DNA of 46,744 nt from CAJQQY01 sp964352225 (GCA_964352225.1 CAYGRM010000011.1:1-46744); one strand, 5' to 3'. Positions 17,183-26,467 are shown, counted from the first letter of the stretch. Program-made: numbers and translations. Notes: a model not told the origin generated them from the sequence alone.

Positions 17183-18721
17183 ATGGAATATTTAAAAGAT
17201 TTAATATCTGTTATTGATAAAAATAAAGTAAAACATATTGAAATTATAGGAAATGGTCTATCAAAAGATCAAAAACTGTATAAACTATACGACGGAATCT
17301 TAAAGGAAGAATTCACCTCTGATAGTCAAGCCTGTAGAAAATTATATGGAACAAATAATTTAGACAAAGGATATCGAAATATTAAGTCTAGATTGGAGAA
17401 GCGTGCTTTGAATACTATATTTTTTATTGATTTGAATTCAGGTTCCTATAACGACTTACAAAAAGCACATTATAATTGTTATAAAAATTTAGCAGCAGCA
17501 AAATTTTTAGCAGGGCGAGGAGCAAAAAAAGCAAGTATAAAGCTTTCTGAAAAAACGTTAAAAATTGCCTTAAAATTTGAGCTTCATGATATCGCCATTG
17601 ACCTCTTAAAAGACCTAAGAACTTATTATGGAACACTTATCGGAGATCAAAAAAGATTAAAAAAGTACAATACCATTTTTAATCAACTCAAGGAAGAAAG
17701 AAATTATGAAGAACAAGCCAGAGCAATGTATGATGACCTCGCCAGTCATTTTGTACACACCAAAACCATTAAGCCTTTCCATATCAGAATGGCCAAAATA
17801 TATGCTCAGGAATTAGAACCTCTTTTAGAAAAATCTAAATATCGACAATTTCGATTATTTGCACACACCATCTTAGTTCTCAGGCACCAAATTGAAAATG
17901 ATCATCATGGAACCATTAAGACATGTAACCAAGCGCTTCATTTTTTCACCAACCAAAAACATCAATCAAACCTTCAAATCTTTAATTTTCTTTTTAAGAG
18001 ATTAACTAGCTACACTCAATTAAAACAGTATGACTTGGCAGATTCTGATGCACAACACTGCCTAACTCTCGTAAATGAAGGAAGTGTCAACTGGTTTATC
18101 GTTAGTCAATTTTACATCCTATTATTATTTCATTCTGATAGAATCCAGGACGGATTTCAGTTTTACAGAAAAGTCAGGTCTATTCGAAATAAGAAAAAAT
18201 CTAGATTGGAAATTGGCAAAGAGTTTTGGAATCTAATCGAAGCATTTATCGACTATTTTATTAAAATAGGGAAAATAGAAATTCCGCCAAACAAACGAAA
18301 GCCAAGATTTGATTCTAAATCATTTATTAAGAGTGTTCCTGCTTTTTCTAGAGACAAGCGAGGAATGAATATTATGATACTAGTACTTCAAATTCTTTTT
18401 TTACTACAGGAAAGAAACCAAGACGAAGTAATCGAAAGAATGGAAGCATTAAGAAATTATTCTTCCAGATATCTTCGAAAAAATGACGATTTTAGAAGTA
18501 ATTGTTTTATCAAAATGTTTTTAAAAATTCCAGAATCAAATTACAATCGGATTAAACTCGAAAGATATACCAAAGACTTACTTAAAAAACTAAATTCTAA
18601 ACCTTTGGAAGTAGCTGACAAACCTATCGAAATGGAAATTATTCCTTTCGAAATGCTTTGGGAAATGGTCTTAAAATCTTTAGATCGAAAATTAACGAGG
18701 AGGAGGAGAGGGACAAGATAG
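17183..18721 (+). CDS. Uncharacterised helical-repeat (TPR-like) protein
   Basis: A 512-residue cytoplasmic protein without signal peptide or membrane span. I do not recognise a named family. Residues about 1-85 look like a helical N-terminal domain (KLYKLYDGILKEEF; SDSQACRKLYG; then SRLEKRALNTIFFID). From about 90 to 460 the sequence is amphipathic helix pairs with TPR-like spacing. The C-terminus is strongly basic (KLTRRRRGTR). The architecture suggests a scaffold or regulator binding protein or nucleic acid, but this is inference. It has its own near-consensus promoter and follows a kilobase of non-coding sequence with repeated motifs. The following gene, dnaE, is 131 bases away on the same strand. 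Confidence 0.8.
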   Translation: MEYLKDLISVIDKNKVKHIEIIGNGLSKDQKLYKLYDGILKEEFTSDSQACRKLYGTNNLDKGYRNIKSRLEKRALNTIFFIDLNSGSYNDLQKAHYNCYKNLAAAKFLAGRGAKKASIKLSEKTLKIALKFELHDIAIDLLKDLRTYYGTLIGDQKRLKKYNTIFNQLKEERNYEEQARAMYDDLASHFVHTKTIKPFHIRMAKIYAQELEPLLEKSKYRQFRLFAHTILVLRHQIENDHHGTIKTCNQALHFFTNQKHQSNLQIFNFLFKRLTSYTQLKQYDLADSDAQHCLTLVNEGSVNWFIVSQFYILLLFHSDRIQDGFQFYRKVRSIRNKKKSRLEIGKEFWNLIEAFIDYFIKIGKIEIPPNKRKPRFDSKSFIKSVPAFSRDKRGMNIMILVLQILFLLQERNQDEVIERMEALRNYSSRYLRKNDDFRSNCFIKMFLKIPESNYNRIKLERYTKDLLKKLNSKPLEVADKPIEMEIIPFEMLWEMVLKSLDRKLTRRRRGTR

Positions 18722-18852
18722 TTTTCAAAAAAAGATATCAACACCTCCAAAAAACAACTCTCTTCACACCTCTATTTTTCACAATTTAACTATCTTGTGA
18801 AAAACCTATAACAATACTCACACGTATTTCGTTTTTATAAAAAAGGGACACT

Positions 18853-21800
18853 ATGCCAGAATTCGTTCACCTCCATTGCCATACTCAATATTCTTTACTT
18901 GACGGAGCTTCTTCCATTGCAGGAATGATGGATAAAGCTGTTTCTGATGGTCAAAAAGGAGTCGCCTTGACCGATCATGGAAATATGTTTGGTGCCTTCA
19001 AATTTGTTGCAGAAGCGAATAGAAGAAATATCAAACCCATCATCGGTTGCGAATTTTACTTGGTAGAAGATCGACATAAAAAATCCTTCGAGAGAGCAAA
19101 AGGAGAAAAAGACAAACGATACCATCAATTACTTTTAGCCAAAAATAGAACAGGTTACGAGAACCTATGTAAACTATGTTCCCTTGGTTATATGGAAGGA
19201 TTGTATAGTAAATATCCTAGAATTGATAAGGAACTTTTGGAAAAATATTCCGAGGGGTTGATTGCCACAAGTTGTTGCATCGGGGCAGAGTTACCACAGA
19301 CCATTTTGAGAGGAAAAGAAGATGAAGCAGAAAAATTACTAAAATGGTGGCTCGATCTTTTTGGTGAAGATTACTATATCGAATTTCAGCGACACGGAGG
19401 TTTAGAAAACATTGACGGACTTGGCGTCAGCCAAGAAGACATCAATCAAACTTTGCTAAAACTCGCTAAAAAATATAATGTAAAAACGATTTGCACCAAC
19501 GATTCTCACTACGTGGAAGAAGAAGATTGGGCACCGCATGATATACTTTTATGCATTAATACAGCTAGTAGTGTTGCTAGTACTGAACGTTTTAAATTTC
19601 CAAGTACTGACTTTTATTTTAAAACTCAAGATCAGATGAAAGTCTTGTTCAAAGACTTGCCTGAGTCAGTAGACAACACCATGGAAATTTATGACAAAGT
19701 CGAAACGCTCGAACTAGCGCGAGATGTACTTTTACCTAATTTTCCCGTTCCCGAAGGCTATTCTTCACAAGATGATTACCTCCGCGGATTGACTTATCAA
19801 GGTGCGAAAAAAAGATGGGGTGACATCACGGCTGAAATCAAGGAGCGATTGGACTTTGAGTTGAGTGTCATTAAAGCTTCTGGATATCCAGGATACTTTT
19901 TGATTGTTCAAGATTTCACCACTACTGCTCGCCAAATGGGGGTAAGTGTTGGGCCAGGACGTGGATCTGCAGCAGGTTCAGCAGTTGCCTATTGCGTCGG
20001 TATTACGAACGTTGATCCAATTAAGTACGATTTACTTTTTGAGCGTTTCTTGAATCCTGAACGGATTTCGATGCCCGATATTGATATTGATTTTGATGAT
20101 GTGGGACGACAAAAAGTAATTGATTATGTAATTGATAAATATGGTCGGAATCAAGTGGCGCAAATTATCACCTACGGTTCGATGGCTGCCAAAAGTAGTA
20201 TTCGAGATGTAGGTCGAGTCTTGGACGTACCGCTTTCCGAAGTGGATAAAGTTGCCAAAACTTTCCCACTTCAATTAGGTGCAACGCTAAAAGAGGTCTT
20301 GGAAGAAGGTGATATCAATGCCAAACTTAAAAGTAAAATGAATTCGGAAGATGTAGAAAAAGCCTATCAATTCCGAAAACTCGCAGAGCAACCTGACCAC
20401 ATTGGAAAGATGTTACAAACTGCTCGAAAGCTCGAAGGCTCCATTCGAAATACTGGAATTCACGCCTGCGGTGTCGTCATCACACCTGACGAAATCACGA
20501 ACTATATTCCAGTTACTGTTGCCAAAGATTCTGACATGTTGGTCAGTCAATTTGATAATAGTGTAGCGGAAGAAGCAGGACTTTTGAAAATGGATTTCTT
20601 AGGATTAAAAACCTTGACCATTATCAAAGATGCGATTGCGATGGTCAGAGAAAATAAAGACCTAGACATTGATCCTGATGAAATTCCGCTAGAAGATGAG
20701 TTGACCTATAAACTTTTCCAAAGAGGAGACACGATTGGAGTTTTCCAATACGAGTCCACGGGAATGCAAAAATATCTGCGTGATTTAGTTCCCACAAAAT
20801 TTGAGGATTTGATTGCGATGAATGCCTTGTATCGACCAGGCCCATTGGCGTACATTCCTTCTTTCGTCCTGCGGAAGCATGGGAAAGAACCGATCAAATA
20901 TGACCTTGATGATATGAAGGAATATTTGGAGGAAACTTATGGAATTACCGTTTATCAGGAGCAAGTGATGCTACTTTCGCAAAAACTCGCCAACTTTACC
21001 AAAGGTGAAGCCGACATGTTGCGGAAGGCGATGGGAAAGAAAAAGAAGAAATTGATTGACGAGATGTGGCCTAAGTTTTTGGAAGGCTGTCAAAAAAATG
21101 GACATGATGAAACCATCGTTAAAAAAGTTTGGACAGATTGGGAAGCATTCGCCTCCTACGCATTCAACAAATCTCACTCGACTTGTTACGCACTAGTTGC
21201 TTTCCAAACAGCCTATTTAAAAGCGCATCATCCTGCCGAATTTATGGCTTCGGTTTTGACGCATAATAAAAATGATATTTCAAAATTGACCTTCTTTTTG
21301 AGAGAGTGTAAAAGAATGGGCGTAGAAGTACTCGGGCCAGATGTCAACGAAAGTGCTGCAGATTTTTCAGTTAATAAAAGAGGCCAAATTCGATTCGGTT
21401 TAACCGCTCTGAAAGGAGTGGGTGGAGGGCCTGTAGAGGCAGTATTGAATGAAAGAAAAACAGGCGTTCCATTCAAAAATGTTTTTGATATGATGCGCCG
21501 ATTAGACTTGAGTTCCTTTAATAAAAGATGTCTGGATAGCTTAGTTTTAGGAGGTGGATTGGATGGTTTTAAAGATATGAAGCGATGGCATTATTATGCT
21601 CCTTCGGAAAAATACGATACGTTTATCGAACATCTTTTACGATACGGAAATGCTTATCAATCTCAAAAAGCACAGTCTGTTAATTCATTATTTGGAGACT
21701 CTGATGAAATTCTAATTCCAGAACCAAGTGTTCCCCAAGCACGTGAATGGAGCTTGATTGAAAAATTGACCAAGGAAAAAGAGGTAACCGGAATCTACAT

Positions 21801-22386
21801 CTCTGGGCATCCTCTGGATGATTATAAATTGGAAATCGAGAACTATACGACTTGCAGTTTAGAGGATTTGGAAAATCACAAAGGTGGAAATTTAAACCTC
21901 GCAGGAGTAGTGATTGCAGCCAATAATCGAATTGATAAAAAAGGAAATGGCTACGGGTTTTTCACCATTCAGGATTACAATGGTTCGCTGGAATTAGCCT
22001 TGTGGCGAGATGATTACAATGATTATGCAGCTCGAATGAAGCCAGGTGAAGTTGTATTTATCAAAGGGAAATACGAGTACAATAATTATCGAGAAGAATA
22101 TCAATTTAAAGTTCAAGAGATTCAACAATTAGCTGCTATCGGTTTGAAAATGACCGAATCAATTACTTTGAAATTACCGATTCAACAAATTACCGGAGAC
22201 TTAATTGATGAGATCGAAGATATTTGCAAACACAGCAAAGGAAAACTTCCACTCAAAATCGAAGTGCTAGAACCTGAAAATCAGATTAAATTGAAGTTAC
22301 GTTCTGTCAGTCGAAAAGTAAATGTGGATGGTGAGATGATTGCAAAACTAGATCGTATTGGCGTAAAGTATAAACTGAATGCATAA
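18853..22386 (+). CDS. dnaE: DNA polymerase III alpha subunit
   Basis: A 1177-residue replicative polymerase of the DnaE type. It begins with the PHP domain (HLHCHTQYSLLDGASS, then VALTDHGNMFGAFKF). The palm follows, with catalytic aspartates in MPDIDIDFDD (Asp409 and Asp411), the GPGRGSAAGSAVAYC nucleotide-binding loop before it, and KMDFLGLKTLT later. Near the C-terminus are the helix-hairpin-helix region (RFGLTALKGVGGGPVEAV) and an OB domain (NLNLAGVVIAA). It synthesises both DNA strands at the replication fork. A strong terminator follows. Confidence 0.98.
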   Translation: MPEFVHLHCHTQYSLLDGASSIAGMMDKAVSDGQKGVALTDHGNMFGAFKFVAEANRRNIKPIIGCEFYLVEDRHKKSFERAKGEKDKRYHQLLLAKNRTGYENLCKLCSLGYMEGLYSKYPRIDKELLEKYSEGLIATSCCIGAELPQTILRGKEDEAEKLLKWWLDLFGEDYYIEFQRHGGLENIDGLGVSQEDINQTLLKLAKKYNVKTICTNDSHYVEEEDWAPHDILLCINTASSVASTERFKFPSTDFYFKTQDQMKVLFKDLPESVDNTMEIYDKVETLELARDVLLPNFPVPEGYSSQDDYLRGLTYQGAKKRWGDITAEIKERLDFELSVIKASGYPGYFLIVQDFTTTARQMGVSVGPGRGSAAGSAVAYCVGITNVDPIKYDLLFERFLNPERISMPDIDIDFDDVGRQKVIDYVIDKYGRNQVAQIITYGSMAAKSSIRDVGRVLDVPLSEVDKVAKTFPLQLGATLKEVLEEGDINAKLKSKMNSEDVEKAYQFRKLAEQPDHIGKMLQTARKLEGSIRNTGIHACGVVITPDEITNYIPVTVAKDSDMLVSQFDNSVAEEAGLLKMDFLGLKTLTIIKDAIAMVRENKDLDIDPDEIPLEDELTYKLFQRGDTIGVFQYESTGMQKYLRDLVPTKFEDLIAMNALYRPGPLAYIPSFVLRKHGKEPIKYDLDDMKEYLEETYGITVYQEQVMLLSQKLANFTKGEADMLRKAMGKKKKKLIDEMWPKFLEGCQKNGHDETIVKKVWTDWEAFASYAFNKSHSTCYALVAFQTAYLKAHHPAEFMASVLTHNKNDISKLTFFLRECKRMGVEVLGPDVNESAADFSVNKRGQIRFGLTALKGVGGGPVEAVLNERKTGVPFKNVFDMMRRLDLSSFNKRCLDSLVLGGGLDGFKDMKRWHYYAPSEKYDTFIEHLLRYGNAYQSQKAQSVNSLFGDSDEILIPEPSVPQAREWSLIEKLTKEKEVTGIYISGHPLDDYKLEIENYTTCSLEDLENHKGGNLNLAGVVIAANNRIDKKGNGYGFFTIQDYNGSLELALWRDDYNDYAARMKPGEVVFIKGKYEYNNYREEYQFKVQEIQQLAAIGLKMTESITLKLPIQQITGDLIDEIEDICKHSKGKLPLKIEVLEPENQIKLKLRSVSRKVNVDGEMIAKLDRIGVKYKLNA

Positions 22387-22435
22387 CGTTATTTAGAATT
22401 AGAACCTCTCCTCAAATACAGGACATTTTTTTTAC

Positions 22436-22478
22436 AAAAAAGTAATATCCTCATTCACACAGGGTATTACTTTTTTTA
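22436..22478 (+). terminator. Terminator after dnaE
   Basis: An A-rich left arm with AAAAAGTAATATCCT pairs with AGGGTATTACTTTTT, ending in seven Ts. From here to the redoxin gene (about 280 bases) I see only AT-rich sequence and one weak hairpin near 22525. Confidence 0.8.
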
Positions 22479-22762
22479 TGTAAGTCATTAAAATTTTAAA
22501 TTGAGTGTGTGATGCTTTTATCCTTCGAGCAGCTTTGAAGCCTTCCCGCGGGTGTCCCTTTAAGAATTACTCCATCCCACAAGTTTTTTTTTAAACACAA
22601 CAGCTAATTTAAATCTACTCTAATAGGCAACTTTAATTATTTAAAATTGTTTTTCAAATAGTGTTAAGTCATCATCCTTTCCAAAAATCATATTCTTGAA
22701 ATCTCTCTAATTTCGTATTTTTAACCTCATTTTTTATTTTTTAAAAAAACAAATCATTGATT

Positions 22763-23464
22763 ATGAAAAAATTAATATTACTTTTCTCAGCATTTCTTTT
22801 AGTAGCTGGGTTCACTTTTTCTAACAAAAATACTTCTAATACAGTATCCGAAAAAAGTACAGGATACCAAGTGGGCGATGTAGCTACTGATTTTAATTTG
22901 AAAAACATTGATGACAAAATGGTTTCTTTGGAAAGTATTAAAGGTGCGAAAGGATACATTGTTATTTTTACTTGCAACAGTTGCCCAGTATCGATTGCTT
23001 ACGAAGATCGAATCATTGATTTGCATAAAAAATATGCCCCAATGGGTTACCCAGTTGTAGCAATTAATCCGAATGATCCTGATCTAAAACCAGACGATAG
23101 TTTCGAAGAAATGAAAGTTCGGGCAGCTGAAAAAGAATTTCCATTTATGTACCTACTAGATGAAGGTCAAAAAGTGTATCCTCAATTTGGAGCAACTCGA
23201 ACACCTCACGTTTTTCTTTTAGATAAAAATAGAAGAGTCAAATACATTGGTGCAATCGATGATAATAAAGATGATCTTAGCGCCATAAAAAATAAATATG
23301 TTGAAGTTGCTATTGCTCAATTGGAAAAAGGAGAAGATCCTAATCCTCCATTTACAAAAGCAATGGGTTGTTCGATCAAAGATAAAAAAGCAAAAAAAGC
23401 AAGATCTAAAGGTAAGCGATCAACACCATCACTTCAACAATCACCAAAAAAAGGAAATGGTTAA
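22763..23464 (+). CDS. Exported thioredoxin-like (redoxin) protein, paralogue 1
   Basis: A 233-residue protein with an N-terminal signal peptide (MKKLILLFSAFLLVAGFTFS). The AhpC/TSA-redoxin fold begins at GYQVGDVATDFNLKNIDD, with the active-site motif FTCNSCP (Cys71 and Cys74), IDLHKKYAPMGYPVVAINPN, and the cis-proline strand TRTPHVFLLD. It is expected to reduce disulfides or peroxides in the periplasm. The tail is basic and low complexity. A TTG two codons upstream is less likely than this ATG. It is a close paralogue of the protein two genes downstream and forms a likely operon with the next two. Confidence 0.88.
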   Translation: MKKLILLFSAFLLVAGFTFSNKNTSNTVSEKSTGYQVGDVATDFNLKNIDDKMVSLESIKGAKGYIVIFTCNSCPVSIAYEDRIIDLHKKYAPMGYPVVAINPNDPDLKPDDSFEEMKVRAAEKEFPFMYLLDEGQKVYPQFGATRTPHVFLLDKNRRVKYIGAIDDNKDDLSAIKNKYVEVAIAQLEKGEDPNPPFTKAMGCSIKDKKAKKARSKGKRSTPSLQQSPKKGNG

Positions 23465-23506
23465 TCGTGATATTTATTTTTTTAAAATGATTTTAAGGCA
23501 AAAAAA

Positions 23507-24085
23507 ATGAACACATTAAAATATAGTTTTTCCTTTTTCATACTTTTTGTATTTGTACTAATGCTAGCATTACAAAGTTGTGGTGAAAAACAAATTTCTA
23601 CTAGGATCGAAAAAACTACTTCTGTCGAACCTCTGAAAGTGGAAAAAACAGAGCCTACACTTTCAGCAGTCTACGATTCATATGATGATTTAGCTTATTT
23701 ATTTAATCATCAAAATGATACGACTTACGTTATCAATTTTTGGGCAACTTGGTGTGCACCTTGCATCGCAGAGCTTCCCTATTTTGAGAATCTGAATAAA
23801 ACTTATCAGGACAAAAAGGTAAAAGTAGTTTTGGTTAGTTTAGACTCTAAGAAAGTAATCGATTCCAAACTTCGACCATTTATCCAAAGAGAAAAATTAA
23901 TGTCTCACGTTGTTGCTTTAACCGATTCTGATTATAATACTTGGATTGACAAAGTTAATTCAGATTGGGATGGAGCCATACCGGTCACAATAATATATAA
24001 TAAAGAAGATTACGAAATCATCAAGGGTGAATTCGAAAATTACGAAGAGTTAAACACTATTGTTAAATCATATTTAAAAACTTAA
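23507..24085 (+). CDS. TlpA/ResA-type thioredoxin lipoprotein
   Basis: A 192-residue protein with a lipoprotein signal (lipobox ALQSC, Cys25). Its thioredoxin domain carries the active site INFWATWCAPCIAELPYF (Cys83 and Cys86), VVLVSLDSKK and the conserved IPVTIIY proline strand. TlpA-like proteins are membrane-anchored periplasmic reductases, often for cytochrome c maturation or envelope protein repair. It sits between two redoxin paralogues, 42 bases after the first and 3 bases before the second, so the three are very likely co-transcribed. Confidence 0.9.
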   Translation: MNTLKYSFSFFILFVFVLMLALQSCGEKQISTRIEKTTSVEPLKVEKTEPTLSAVYDSYDDLAYLFNHQNDTTYVINFWATWCAPCIAELPYFENLNKTYQDKKVKVVLVSLDSKKVIDSKLRPFIQREKLMSHVVALTDSDYNTWIDKVNSDWDGAIPVTIIYNKEDYEIIKGEFENYEELNTIVKSYLKT

Positions 24086-24088
24086 AGA

Positions 24089-24811
24089 ATGAATTATTTA
24101 GTTAAAATTGCTTTCCTATTTTTTGCTGTAGGAATTCTTATGACTTCTTGCGGAGACGCCGCAAATGAGGCTGCAAACACAACTGCCGATGCAGTAATAG
24201 ATGCTACAGAAAAAACAACTGAAGCAATCAAAGATGGCGCATCAAAAATGATGAATGATGACGCTACCAAAGGATTAAAAATTGGAGATACTGCAGAAGA
24301 TTTCAATTTGAAAAATGTAGATGGTGAAATGGTTTCCCTTAGCGGCATCGAAGGCGCTAAAGGTTATATTGTAACTTTTACTTGTAATACTTGCCCTTAC
24401 GCAGTTGAATATGAAGATCGAATTATTGATTTGCATAAAAAATATGCGCCAATGGGTTACCCAGTTGTAGCAATTAATCCAAATGATCCTGAGGTAAAAG
24501 AAGGTGACAGTTTTTCAGCAATGCAAGTTCGTGCCGAAGAAAAATCATTTCCTTTTGAGTATGTTTTTGATGAAGGTCAAAAAATTTATCCAAAGTATGG
24601 AGCAACCAAAACTCCTCACGTATTTTTACTAAATAAAGATTTAGTGGTAAAATACATCGGAGCTATCGATGACAATCACGAAGATGCTAATTTGGTAAAA
24701 GTAAAATACGTGGAAAATGCAATTAGTGCATTGGAAGCTGGAAATGATCCTGATCCTGCAACAACCAAAGCAGTAGGATGTAGTATCAAATCAAAGAAAA
24801 AAATGATGTAG
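24089..24811 (+). CDS. Redoxin-domain lipoprotein, paralogue 2
   Basis: A 240-residue lipoprotein (lipobox LMTSC, Cys21) with an Ala/Thr/Asp-rich spacer of about 40 residues and then the same redoxin domain as the gene two upstream. The active site is FTCNTCPYAVEYEDR (Cys99 and Cys102), the cis-Pro strand is TKTPHVFLL, and both proteins share the C-terminal GCSIKxKKK ending. An 80-base block is almost identical in DNA to paralogue 1. It likely acts on the periplasmic side of a membrane. The gene ends just before a palindromic repeat shared with cutC. Confidence 0.9.
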   Translation: MNYLVKIAFLFFAVGILMTSCGDAANEAANTTADAVIDATEKTTEAIKDGASKMMNDDATKGLKIGDTAEDFNLKNVDGEMVSLSGIEGAKGYIVTFTCNTCPYAVEYEDRIIDLHKKYAPMGYPVVAINPNDPEVKEGDSFSAMQVRAEEKSFPFEYVFDEGQKIYPKYGATKTPHVFLLNKDLVVKYIGAIDDNHEDANLVKVKYVENAISALEAGNDPDPATTKAVGCSIKSKKKMM

Positions 24812-24820
24812 TTTTTTTTG

Positions 24821-24900
24821 AGCGATGAAATATAAGTGATGAGCGATGAGTGTTCCTAAATCATGGAATACTCATCTCTTATCGCTCATGGTTCATCGCT
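24821..24900. repeat. Family B palindromic repeat, copy 1
   Basis: Two 36-base arms (left begins AGCGATGAAATATAAGTGAT, right ends GGTTCATCGCT) are inverted copies at about three quarters of positions. The motif GATGAGCGATGAG recurs within it. It separates the redoxin lipoprotein from convergent cutC, and its right arm supplies the last codons and the stop of cutC. Confidence 0.75.
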
Positions 24901-25628
24901 TTAAAAACATCCATTATTTTTTTTAAATCTGTTTCGGAAAAATCATTTTCAGAAGAATCAAAATTTGGATTTTCGTAAGTCATTTTACTTTTTACCTCGC
25001 TTTTCCCTGAGAGATGAAATTCTTTTGCTTGAGTCGTTTTTGCTAATTCCATAATGTTTTGAGCATTCACTCCTGCACCTGGCATGATAGAAATTCTTCC
25101 AGCTGCCTTTTCCACTAATTCTCTCAACAAAAACCTTCCTTCAAAAGCATCTGTATGCAGCCCCGAAGTCAGAATTCGATGTGCTCCCGTTTCAATAATC
25201 TTTTCCAATGATAAAAGTGGATCATCCGTACGATCAAATGCTCGATGAAAAGTAACTTTCATTGGTGCAGCCAATTCGACTAATTCTTTTGTGCGTTCAA
25301 GATCAACTTGCCCATCTTTTTTCAAAATCCCAATTACAACCCCATCAATTTTTTTTCCATCTGCAGTTTCTATTTTTTTACAAAAAAGAATATCTCGCTT
25401 GATCGTATCAAACTCAAGAGCGGAATAAAAAAAATCTCCTGCCCGAGGACGGATCAAAACGTAAACCTCTATAGCTAATATTTCTCTCGTCTTTTCGATT
25501 GTTGCAGCACTTGGAGTTATGCCACCCAATTCTAAACTACTACATAACTCTACTCTATCAGCTCCCGCCAATTGAGCCGTCAAAGCAGATTGAACTGACG
25601 CTGCACAAACTTCAATTTTTATTCTCAT
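24879..25628 (-). CDS. cutC: CutC family protein (copper homeostasis protein)
   Basis: With the ATG at this position the protein has 249 residues, the usual CutC size, and starts MRIKIEVCAASVQSALTAQ. A GTG ten codons upstream is not needed. The TIM-barrel hallmarks are present: AGADRVELCSSLELGGITPS, VYVLIRPRAGDFFYS, VTFHRAFDRTDDP, RILTSGLHTDAFEG and the glycine-rich MPGAGVNAQNI. CutC has been linked to copper tolerance, but its enzymatic role is unsettled. The final residues (NHER) are encoded by a dispersed palindromic repeat, so the C-terminus has probably been extended or replaced. Confidence 0.93.
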   Translation of the reverse strand: MRIKIEVCAASVQSALTAQLAGADRVELCSSLELGGITPSAATIEKTREILAIEVYVLIRPRAGDFFYSALEFDTIKRDILFCKKIETADGKKIDGVVIGILKKDGQVDLERTKELVELAAPMKVTFHRAFDRTDDPLLSLEKIIETGAHRILTSGLHTDAFEGRFLLRELVEKAAGRISIMPGAGVNAQNIMELAKTTQAKEFHLSGKSEVKSKMTYENPNFDSSENDFSETDLKKIMDVFKAMNHER

Positions 25629-25681
25629 AATTAAAATTACCTTAAAAAAACTAATCACTAAATTTTATCCGTTGAAAAGTA

Positions 25682-25689
25682 TATTTTTG
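25682..25689 (+). promoter_or_regulatory. Possible -7 box (TATTTTTG)
   Basis: It fits TAnnTTTG and lies 53 bases before the small lipoprotein gene. No good -33 element is visible. Confidence 0.4.
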
Positions 25690-25742
25690 CTCTGAAAGTT
25701 TTTTAATCAAAATTACTAGATCTTAATTTTAAAAAAATATTC

Positions 25743-26240
25743 ATGAGACTATTTTCCCTTTTTATAATTGTTCTTTTCGTAGCTGCCTGTAGCAACCCCA
25801 ATGATAGTTATTTAAAACCACGTAACCTTTTGGAATATGGAATACCATATACCATTTTAGCACCTGATAGTGTTGATATAAAAAAGGAAAACTTAGTGGT
25901 TCAAGATGAGGTAATTATTAAAAGTCAAAACTCTGATGACTACGAAATCCGTATTTACTTTGGTGAGGCAACTAAGGATATTACAGCAACTAAAGCAGAG
26001 CATTTAAATAATTTAAAAAGTATTTCTGCTTACAGCTCAGTTAATGTAGTTTTGGACGAACCTAGTGGATTTATTTACGAAACGGTCATTGATTCTACCT
26101 TGCATAATTTTGGATTTCGAAGAATTGTGGTACAAGGAGATCGAGAATACATTTTCCAATCTGGAAATGGGAATTATACCAAAGAGCAAGCAGAAGAAAT
26201 GTATCAGGCAACTATACCGCAAGAAATGAAAAAGAACTAA
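25743..26240 (+). CDS. Small uncharacterised lipoprotein
   Basis: A 165-residue protein with a lipoprotein signal (lipobox VAAC, Cys16), so it should be anchored in the envelope. The mature part is a single mixed alpha/beta domain (YGIPYTILAPDSVDIKKEN, YEIRIYFGEATKD, GFRRIVVQGDREYIFQSGN). I do not recognise a family. It is monocistronic, divergent from cutC and followed by a strong hairpin. Confidence 0.75.
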   Translation: MRLFSLFIIVLFVAACSNPNDSYLKPRNLLEYGIPYTILAPDSVDIKKENLVVQDEVIIKSQNSDDYEIRIYFGEATKDITATKAEHLNNLKSISAYSSVNVVLDEPSGFIYETVIDSTLHNFGFRRIVVQGDREYIFQSGNGNYTKEQAEEMYQATIPQEMKKN

Positions 26241-26262
26241 ATATCCATCATTATTAAAATGA

Positions 26263-26298
26263 GAAAAGGCTTTCACAATATTTTGTGAAAGCCTTTTC
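26263..26298. terminator. Hairpin terminator, possibly bidirectional
   Basis: A perfect 16-bp stem (GAAAAGGCTTTCACAA and its complement) has a 4-base loop. The flanks are A/T rich but lack a long T run. It lies between the lipoprotein gene and a possible minus-strand small gene. Confidence 0.65.
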
Positions 26299-26317
26299 AG
26301 TTTCGTTGTTTGTTCAA

Positions 26318-26467
26318 CTACGCTTCTTGTATTATTTCATATCCGAAAACAACAAGGATTAGTGCTAAAATACTTAAAATGATCATGGGTAAAGGGTTTT
26401 GTAAAAAAATTCGGTTATCGGGTAAGACCCTTAATAAACGATTTTGGATTATAATTAAAAGGAACAC
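26318..26467 (-). CDS. Possible small membrane protein (49 aa)
   Basis: This is a GTG-started frame of 49 codons, too short for routine calling. It has two hydrophobic segments: the N-terminal VFLLIII and the C-terminal MIILSILALILVVFGYEIIQ, separated by a basic stretch (QNRLLRVLPDNR). Small two-span membrane peptides of this form exist in many bacteria. In favour: it faces the upstream lipoprotein across a symmetric hairpin terminator and otherwise fills an unexplained 440-base gap. Against: there is no obvious ribosome binding site, and the start codon is uncertain. An internal ATG would leave only 22 residues. Confidence 0.3.
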   Translation of the reverse strand: MFLLIIIQNRLLRVLPDNRIFLQNPLPMIILSILALILVVFGYEIIQEA

